In this document: one piece after another, positions 30,030 through 35,855 of the stretch
Layout of the letters: each line of letters opens with the position of its first letter
How positions within the stretch are numbered: position 1 is the stretch's first letter
Assembly: GCA_001310415.1 (NCBI GenBank)
Contig: BAXE01000036.1
Coordinates: 1 to 35,855, forward strand
Origin: Enterovibrio sp. JCM 19048
Lineage (GTDB): Bacteria; Pseudomonadota; Gammaproteobacteria; Enterobacterales; Vibrionaceae
DNA length: 35,855 nt
Direction: 5' to 3'
Program-made: the position numbers and the translations under genes
Notes under the pieces: model-generated
What the model was told of the DNA's origin: nothing
Database searches by the model: none
The model's input: only the letters and a program-made list of their open reading frames with translations

Positions 30030-30884
30030 CTAACGGCGTTTGTGTTTATTGCGGTACATGCTGCGGTCTGCACGCTCGAACATGGAAACTGCATTGTCGC
30101 CCTGACGGTAAGCGGCACAACCTACAGAGCTGGAGATCTGGTGCGCTGTCAGCAATGGGTCGGAGCTGATCAATTGTTTCAGTCGATCATTCACCAGTTG
30201 AGCAGATTCTCGGGTCGCAGGTGTTAGCAATACGGCAAATTCATCACCGCCCAGTCGGTAGCAGCGGTCAGATGCGCGGATAGCCTGCTTTAGCATCAGC
30301 GAAAAACGGCGCAGCACTTTGTCACCATCCAAATGTCCGTAGGTATCATTCACCTGCTTGAAGTTGTCCATATCAAAGATCATCATGATCAGACCATTGT
30401 TGCGACGTTCAGTCAGCGCGATGGACTGCCGCAAGTCCTGCTCAAAGCTGGTTCGGTTGTTCAGGCCGGTCAGGGTATCGAGCAGTGCCAGGTTGCGAAC
30501 GCGGTTGTACTCAATCGCATTGCTGAGAGGGCCGGCAAGCAGGCGGTGGTAAGTATGGATCAGGCTGATTTCATCTTCGTCGAGTTTATAGGGCGTGCTG
30601 TATTGCAGCATGCCCAGCGATGTTTGGGCAAACTTCAGGGCGAAGGTCTGACGGTGATCGGTGCCACCTCCACGTCTGACAATGTGGGAGATCTCGTCGT
30701 GCTCCCAAATCAAGCGGGAGATGTCGATTTGCTTTTCCAGCTCGCGGGTGAAAACTTCAAACAGCTGGTCGATTTCGAGTCGGCCTTGAAGTTTCTGCAG
30801 CACCATCAGACGCTGATCCGCACCTAAAGGAACGCGTCGCGATTGAATCGCTGCTCTTTTAAGTTGTTCCAGTTGCGTACTCAT
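30030..30884 (-). CDS. GGDEF-domain diguanylate cyclase
   Basis: Predicted to make cyclic di-GMP from two GTP. The 284-residue soluble protein has an N-terminal region of about 120 residues that resembles a GAF-like sensor (LEVFTRELEK-type helix, then strands and a helix at about residue 110) and a C-terminal GGDEF domain. The active-site motif is intact (RLGGDEFAVLL), with the DTLTGLNNR and FDMDNFKQVNDTYGH elements upstream. An RxxD inhibitory site (RASD) lies exactly five residues before GGDEF, so product feedback is expected. No membrane segment or EAL domain. The ATG at 30884 follows GAGG; seven in-frame upstream codons are rejected. The signal sensed is unknown. Confidence 0.92.
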   Translation of the reverse strand: MSTQLEQLKRAAIQSRRVPLGADQRLMVLQKLQGRLEIDQLFEVFTRELEKQIDISRLIWEHDEISHIVRRGGGTDHRQTFALKFAQTSLGMLQYSTPYKLDEDEISLIHTYHRLLAGPLSNAIEYNRVRNLALLDTLTGLNNRTSFEQDLRQSIALTERRNNGLIMMIFDMDNFKQVNDTYGHLDGDKVLRRFSLMLKQAIRASDRCYRLGGDEFAVLLTPATRESAQLVNDRLKQLISSDPLLTAHQISSSVGCAAYRQGDNAVSMFERADRSMYRNKHKRR

Positions 30885-30993
30885 CGATATTGCCTCAGAA
30901 ACCAATCACAATGGTTGTTTAATCCTTAATCAACCTAAAGCAAAAAGCGTTCCATCGTTATCGATCGCAGACTGCTTCACTGGATGTGCAAAT

Positions 30994-32144
30994 TTATTCG
31001 TCAGAAAGAAAGGCTGTTAAATCGGATCGACGATTCTGAGCATCTTGATAGCCCATGTCAATTAAGTGGTTGATATATTTCGGCTCGAACAGTAGATAAC
31101 TGGTGATAGATGCATCATCAATCGGGCTGATGCCCAGAAATCTCATCAGACTTCGTACTGCGATAGGCATATGACAATAGTATTGTTCAACCAGTGGTTC
31201 GAAGGGGGTGGAAGGTGCGAGGTGGAAGGCATTCACTTGCCGCAGCGCCAATTTTTCCGCGTTGCTTTTTCCATAGCACCGATAATGGCATTCATACGGT
31301 CCAAATGCTCTAAATCGGCGGAAAGGGTGTCGGCGAATATCGCGTCCATCAGGTGACCACCCAGTGCAGCGAGGCCGGGTGCGGTAATGGCACCGGGAGG
31401 TTCAAAATGGAGCTTGGGATTGAGGTCGATGATCATCACTTTCTCTGCCCCCATTTTCAAGGCAGGTCGAAGTGGCGCAATCTGGTGAACGGAGCCGTCA
31501 CCATAGAAATTGTGTCCTATCTGTGAGGCGGGGAAGACCATAGGAATTGCAGAAGAAGCCAGCAGATGTTCGGTAGTGATTTGGCAGGGAATACCGATAG
31601 CGCGGGAGCGCGCCCACGGAACGATATCAGCCTGACCTTGATAAAAAGTAACGGACTGGCCGTTTTGGTAGTTGGACGCGGTGATTGCCAGTCCGTGTAA
31701 GTTCCCGCTCATTATCTGGTGTTCGATTTTGCTGAAATTCAGCACCTTATTAAGAAGTTCACGCAATGGCCGGTTGTCGAGCAGGCCAAATGGCGGCGCT
31801 TGGTGATACTGGGCTTGCATACGGGCAAAGCCTTGCCGTCCCAAGTGGTGCAACATGCTGCAAAACGTACTTTGAAAAACATTGGGTGTGGAAAGGTTCG
31901 ACCACAACCAAGTCAGTTTTTTGACGCCGAGCCGGAAACAAGATGTGTGACAGGCCAGTGAAGTGGCATTTAAAGCGCCGGCTGACGTTCCGCAGTATAT
32001 GGTGAACGGGCTGTGGTGAACTCTGGGATACCATTCTGAAATCGCTTTGAGCACCCCAATTTGATACGCAGCGCGGGCACCGCCGCCCGTCAGCAGCAGG
32101 GCAATTTTGCGTTGGGGTACTTTTGACGATGTCGACGTACTCAT
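30994..32144 (-). CDS. Patatin-like phospholipase family protein (one frameshift)
   Basis: A predicted serine lipid acyl hydrolase. Repaired length is 383 residues. The patatin features are present: oxyanion-hole LLLTGGGARAAYQIGVL near residue 16-32, nucleophile elbow GTSAG near 50, and the catalytic aspartate in YGDGS near 200. A C-terminal region with YLLFEPKYINHLIDMGYQDA is typical of this bacterial subgroup. There is no signal peptide, so it is probably cytoplasmic. The frame breaks at 31252-31256, where five T (plus strand) should be six, giving ATRKKLALRQVNAFHL. Substrate unknown. It lies between the diguanylate cyclase and proS, with its own spacers on both sides. Confidence 0.88.
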
Positions 32145-32241
32145 GGCAAAGCCCGTGTCTGTTTTCTTTTATTTTAGTATGAACGACAAGTAGATAAGTT
32201 GAGAGGCTTAGGTCGAGTTTTTGAACGGATGCTTTCTGGGT

Positions 32242-32279
32242 CCAATAAAAAACGCCTCCCGAAGGAAGCGTTTTATTGG
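32242..32279 (-). terminator. Terminator after proS
   Basis: An extended hairpin: CCAATAAAA pairs with TTTTATTGG outside, and CGCCTCC with GGAAGCG inside (one mismatch), loop CGAA. On the minus strand the inner stem is followed by TTTTTTATT, so it terminates proS 15 bases past its stop. Confidence 0.87.
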
Positions 32280-32293
32280 GGTAGAAGGCTGGA

Positions 32294-34007
32294 TTACGCC
32301 ATTTTCGCTTTCACGAATTCAACCATGTTTTCCATTTCTACCGGCACTTTTTCACCGTCACGACGGTGTTTGTATTCAAACACACCGTTGTCCATGCTGC
32401 GCTCGCCGATGATGATAGTGTGTGGGATACCCATCAGTTCCATATCGGAGAACATCACGCCTGGACGCTCTTTACGGTCATCAAACAGCACTTCGATACC
32501 AGCAGCAGTCAGGTCTGCGTACAGTTTCTCAGCGGCTTGCTGAACGCGCTCAGACTTGTGCATGTTCATTGGTACGATAGCCACAGTGAATGGTGCAATT
32601 GCGTCAGGCAGATGATGCCGTTGTCGTCGTGGTTCTGCTCAATCGCAGCAGCAACCACACGGGAAACACCGATGCCGTAACAACCCATCTCCAGGATAAC
32701 GTTCTTACCGTCAGCGCCCAGCACGCCACAGTTCATTTTCTCTGAGTAGTTGGTTCCCAGTTGGAAGATGTGACCTACTTCGATACCGCGCTTCAGCTGA
32801 ATAGTACCTTTACCACATGGGCTTGGATCGCCTTCAACCACGTTGCGGATATCTGCCACTTCGCCCAGCTCGACATCACGGCCCCAGTTGATACCGAAGT
32901 AGTGTTTGTCGTCGATGTTCGCGCCAGCGCCGAAATCGCTCATTGCAGCAACGCTGCGGTCAACGATGAACGGAACTGTCAGGCCAACAGGCCCAGAGAG
33001 CCAGGGCCTGCGTTTACAACCGCACGGATTTCTTCTTCCGTTGCGAATTGCAGTGGCGCTTCAACCTGTGGCAGTTTCTCTGCTTTGATTTCGTTCAGTT
33101 CGTGATCGCCACGAACCAGCAGCGCGATGATATCGGCATTAACCGCGTCAGATGCTTTAACGAACAGGGTCTTAACCGTCTTCTCGATTGGCAGATTAAA
33201 TTGCTCAACCAGTTCAGCGATGGTTTTCGCGTTTGGCGTATCAACCAGGGTCATTTCCTGAGTTGGCGCTGCACGCTCGCCAGCAGGAGCGATCGCTTCT
33301 GCCATTTCTACGTTGGCTGCGTAATCAGATTCTGTAGAGAAGGCAATGGTGTCTTCGCCACTGTTCGCCAATACGTGGAATTCGTGCGATGCGGAACCAC
33401 CGATAGCGCCGGTGTCAGCCAGCACTGGACGGTAATCCAGACCCATGCGGTCGAATGCTGCGCAGTATGCAATGTGCATTGCTTCGTAAGATTTTTGTAG
33501 ACCTTCTTTGTCGATGTCGAAGCTGTAAGCATCCATCATCGAGAATTCACGCGCGCGCATCACACCGAAGCGTGGACGTACTTCGTCGCGGAATTTGGTC
33601 TGGATTTGGTACAGGTTCAGCGGCAACTGCTTGTAAGAGTTCACTTCGTTTCGAACCAGAGAAGTGATCACTTCTTCTGCTGTTGGGCTCAGTACAAACG
33701 GACGCATATGGCGGTCAGTAAAGCGAAGCAGCTCAGGACCCATCTTCTCAGAGCGGCCTGTCTCTTCCCAAAGCTCAAACGGCTGAACCACGGGCATCAG
33801 AGTTTCAATCGCACCGGCGTTGTTGATTTCCTGACGAACGATGTTTTCAACCTTTTGCAGAACGCGCAAACCGGTTGGCAGCCAGGTGTACAGACCTGAT
33901 GCCAGTTTGCGGATCATACCTGCACGCAGCATCAGCTGGTGGCTGATTATTTCTGCGTCGTTTGGCGTTTCCTTCAAAGTAGAAAGAAGGTATTTACTGG
34001 TACGCAT
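32294..34007 (-). CDS. proS: Proline-tRNA ligase (two frameshifts)
   Basis: Charges proline tRNA. Repaired length is 571 residues, the bacterial type with an editing insertion. It starts MRTSKYLLSTLKETPNDAEI. Class II motif 2 is visible in the YQIQTKFRDEVRPRFGVMRA region and motif 3 in MGCYGIGVSRVVAAAIEQ; the insertion lies around residues 225-380. The C-terminal anticodon-binding domain includes EVLFDDRKERPGVMFSDMEL. Breaks lie at 32990-32991 (GG should be GGG on the plus strand) and 32609 (C should be CC), restoring SLGPVGLTVPFIVDRSV and IIWPDAIAPFTVAIVP. Downstream of trmO by 66 bases, as in E. coli. Confidence 0.96.
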
Positions 34008-34073
34008 CTAAGCTATCCGTTTAGTTATTTACAGTGTGGAAGGTATAAGGCCGTCATATTACCAGCGAGAGCC

Positions 34074-34777
34074 CTAGTCGCCAAAGGTTTCTATTGCGGT
34101 CACAGTGATGGAAGGCTCTTCAACCGTAAACTTTACGTTCAGATTGAAAAGGTGAACCGCATACTCTTTGGTGTCTGCTTTTCCTTTTTTATAGGCGGGG
34201 CGTGGGTCTTGCGCCAACACCTCTTCTATTACCTGTTTCTTATTGCTGCCATCTTTATCTTTCGCCAGAAATGCTAGTGGTGCTTCAGCGAACTGCACGG
34301 ACAAAGTAGCGGGTGCTTCAGAGGCATAACCGCCTACTGCGTCAGTGATACTGTCGGAATAGGGATATACGGTTTGATATCCATCACTGGCGTTCCATCG
34401 ACGAGATCGCAACTGCCAATATCGACAATAACCTTTCCGGCTTCCTTTCTAACGCCCTTTAGTGGAACAACCGACATGCCAATACCATTCGGACGGAAGG
34501 TGGCGCGACTGGCGAATACGCCTATGCGCTCATTGCCGCCGAGACGGGGAGGTCGAACAGTAGGGCTCCATCCTTGTTCGAGGTTTTGATCAAACAGGAA
34601 AAGTACCCAGAGGTGGGAAAACTGTTCGATACCACGAAGGGTGTCTTCATTGTTTGCATCACCATCCAAAACAATAGAGGCGATGGCGCTAGGTGCGAGT
34701 CCAGGTTGGCGTGGAACAGCGAACTTTTCTTTAAAGGGAGAACGTATAAAGCCAACAGGTGTAATTGCGTGGTTCAT
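34074..34777 (-). CDS. trmO: tRNA (N6-threonylcarbamoyladenosine37-N6)-methyltransferase TrmO (one frameshift)
   Basis: Methylates t6A at position 37 of threonine tRNA using S-adenosylmethionine. Repaired length is 234 residues, matching E. coli TrmO (YaeB, 235). The N-terminal half has the TsaA fold motifs VGFIRSPFKEKFAVPRQPGL, HLWVLFLFDQN and ATFRPNGIGMSVV; DLVDGTPVMDIKPYIPYSDS follows, then the C-terminal domain ending KFTVEEPSITVTAIETFGD. The frame breaks at 34362-34364, where GGG (plus strand) should be GGGG. Probably co-transcribed with proS. Older names are tsaA and yaeB. Confidence 0.93.
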
Positions 34778-34862
34778 AGGGCTATCTCATGAATCTAATG
34801 CGCAGACTCTAGCACGAAGAGCGGGGATGCCAATAATGGTGGATGCTCAGTGGGGAAATGCG

Positions 34863-34871
34863 TGTCATAAT
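34863..34871 (+). promoter_or_regulatory. Candidate extended -10 promoter for gmhB
   Basis: TGTCATAAT, a TGn extended -10 followed by CATAAT, 32 bases before the gmhB start. The -35 region is weak. Motif-only call. Confidence 0.35.
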
Positions 34872-34902
34872 CACAGCGTAATAATGTATAGAGGGTAGCG
34901 TT

Positions 34903-35454
34903 TTGGCTAAACCAGCGGTTTTTGTCGACAGAGACGGTGTGATCAACGTTGATCACGGCTATGTCAGCACAACAGATGATTTTGAATATATAGATGGCGT
35001 TTTTGATGCGTGCCGCGCATTCAAAGATATGGGATATCTGCTCGTGCTGGTGACCAACCAGTCTGGTATTGCACGCGGTTACTATACAGAAGACGAGTTT
35101 CTGAATCTGACCGAATGGATGGATTGGAACTTCGCGGATAAAGGTGTGGATTTTGATGGCATTTACTACTGTCCTCACCATCCAGAGCATGGCGATGATA
35201 AATACAAGCAAGATTGTGATTGTCGTAAACCAAAGCCAGGCATGTTTATCTCGGCTCGTGACTTCCTCAAGATCGACATGGACAACTCTGTAATGATTGG
35301 TGACAAAGCTGACGATATGCGTGCAGCTGAGGCCGCAGGGGTCAAAACGAAAATCCTGGTTCGTACAGGTAAAACCGTAACCGAAGAAGCTGAGAAGTTA
35401 GCAACGGTAGTATTGGACAGCATTAAAGATGTTCCTGCCTACCTTAAAGGCTAA
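34903..35454 (+). CDS. gmhB: D-glycero-beta-D-manno-heptose 1,7-bisphosphate 7-phosphatase
   Basis: Removes the 7-phosphate in the ADP-heptose pathway for the lipopolysaccharide inner core. The intact 183-residue HAD-family protein has the nucleophile motif FVDRDGVINVDHGYV at the N-terminus, VTNQSGIARGYY, the zinc-loop ligands in YYCPHHPEH and DCDCRKPKPGM, and MIGDKADDMRAAEAAG. The start is TTG at 34903, seven bases after GAGGG at 34891-34895; the next in-frame codons match the family N-terminus (AKPAVFVD). Placement just before an rRNA operon matches E. coli and vibrios. Confidence 0.95.
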   Translation: MAKPAVFVDRDGVINVDHGYVSTTDDFEYIDGVFDACRAFKDMGYLLVLVTNQSGIARGYYTEDEFLNLTEWMDWNFADKGVDFDGIYYCPHHPEHGDDKYKQDCDCRKPKPGMFISARDFLKIDMDNSVMIGDKADDMRAAEAAGVKTKILVRTGKTVTEEAEKLATVVLDSIKDVPAYLKG

Positions 35455-35486
35455 TTTCCATTAGTGTGAAATAGAAAAAGAACATT

Positions 35487-35513
35487 AAAAGCAGCCCAAA
35501 GTGGCTGCTTTTT
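35487..35513 (+). terminator. Terminator after gmhB
   Basis: AAAAGCAGCC, loop CAAAGT, GGCTGCTTTTT: a clear intrinsic terminator 32 bases after the gmhB stop, insulating the rRNA promoters from gmhB transcription. Confidence 0.92.
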
Positions 35514-35584
35514 GTCGATATGATTAACTTTTGAACGCTTGGGCGAATTTTAAGGAAAAAAGCGAATTTTTCACTGAAAAAGTA

Positions 35585-35612
35585 TTGCCAAGGAGAAAAC
35601 TCTCCCTATAAT
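35585..35612 (+). promoter_or_regulatory. rRNA operon promoter P1
   Basis: TTGCCA (-35), 16-base spacer, TATAAT (-10), then the GC-rich discriminator GCGCATCCG typical of stringently controlled rRNA promoters. The region before it (about 35540-35584) is A/T rich with AATTTT and AAAAA tracts, as in an UP element. Transcription should start near 35619. Confidence 0.88.
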
Positions 35613-35666
35613 GCGCATCCGTTGGCACGGCAAAGTTCGCAGCTAACACGAGGAAAGCAAAAGTGC

Positions 35667-35695
35667 TTGACTCGAAAAAAGAGTTGAGTTTAAAT
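35667..35695 (+). promoter_or_regulatory. rRNA operon promoter P2
   Basis: GCTTGACT gives a near-consensus -35 (TTGACT), followed by a 17-base spacer and TTAAAT (-10), 82 bases downstream of P1. The arrangement is the familiar tandem P1-P2 of rRNA operons. Confidence 0.75.
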
Positions 35696-35704
35696 CTCAC
35701 TCCG

Positions 35705-35734
35705 CTCAGCAAGGCTGAGAAAGTTCTTTAACAA
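35705..35734 (+). promoter_or_regulatory. rRNA leader boxB-boxA antitermination site
   Basis: CTCAGC-AAG-GCTGAG (35705-35719) forms the boxB-like hairpin, and GTTCTTTAACAA (35723-35734) closely matches boxA (TGCTCTTTAACA), the NusB-S10 loading site. The conserved CAATCTGTGTGGGCACTCG block follows. Together they identify the start of an rRNA transcript. Confidence 0.9.
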
Positions 35735-35855
35735 TTTGACCAATGCAATCTGTGTGGGCACTCGTCATTGATAGACAAAAAAAGATTTATCAACGAACTG
35801 AGTGACCAAACGAATGGTTCTTTCTTTTAGAGAGAAGCAATCGGCACAGTCAATT
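35735..35855 (+). other. 16S rRNA precursor leader, running off the window
   Basis: This holds the rRNA leader after boxA, including the GTGTGGGCACTCG block and a complementary CACTCG...GAGTG pair that could belong to RNase III processing stems. The mature 16S sequence (beginning near AGAGTTTGATC) is not visible, so the gene should begin just past the right edge. No protein gene is seen between gmhB and this point. Confidence 0.75.

Noticed and set aside
29948..30118. Longer YaeP starting at 30118
   Set aside because: It would run through the upstream terminator and into the diguanylate cyclase gene; the ATG at 29947 has an ideal AAGGAGAG site.

Overview
The window is a stretch of ordinary gammaproteobacterial chromosome, most likely from the Vibrionaceae. 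The map-glnD pair divergent from rpsB-tsf-pyrH-frr-uppS, the cdsA-to-accA envelope cluster, and gmhB directly before an rRNA operon are the classic gammaproteobacterial order. DUF3549/DUF3301 beside yqcC-truC, DUF3461 downstream of glnD, and the DUF4250/YaeP pair point to Vibrionaceae or close relatives; genus is not resolved. I see no mobile element, CRISPR array, tRNA gene, prophage or defence island.

Layout. 1-3245: DUF3301 and DUF3549 (minus), divergent from yqcC-truC (plus), converging on DUF3461 (minus). 3245-6706: glnD and map (minus). 7035-26177: a long plus-strand block: rpsB, tsf, pyrH, frr, uppS, cdsA, dxr, rseP, bamA, skp, lpxD, fabZ, lpxA, lpxB, rnhB, dnaE, accA. It links translation, isoprenoid and phospholipid precursors, outer-membrane protein assembly, lipid A, DNA replication and fatty-acid initiation. 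26261-29487: tilS, a monohaem cytochrome c and a sodium:neurotransmitter-symporter-family (NSS) transporter. 29553-34777: minus-strand DUF4250, YaeP, a GGDEF diguanylate cyclase, a patatin-like protein, proS and trmO. 34903-35454: gmhB. From about 35520 to the end: tandem P1/P2 promoters and the boxB/boxA leader of an rRNA operon whose 16S gene lies beyond the edge.

The strongest signal is technical. Sixteen genes, including the essential dnaE, bamA, lpxA, lpxB, dxr, accA, proS and cdsA, are broken by 28 frame changes. Twenty-seven are repaired by restoring one base, nearly always one more copy of an adjacent run, and each repaired gene then has a whole number of codons and a normal family length. 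This is best read as homopolymer under-calling in a draft sequence, not pseudogenes or recoding. Coordinates below span each gene from true start to true stop, across the breaks.

The best biological lead is a TrpR-operator-like palindrome (CTAG-N4-CTAG, 28098-28109) just upstream of the NSS transporter, suggesting a tryptophan-repressed tryptophan importer. Other points of note are the rpsB leader, hairpins before map and dnaE, and six non-ATG starts. I found no convincing undescribed system.
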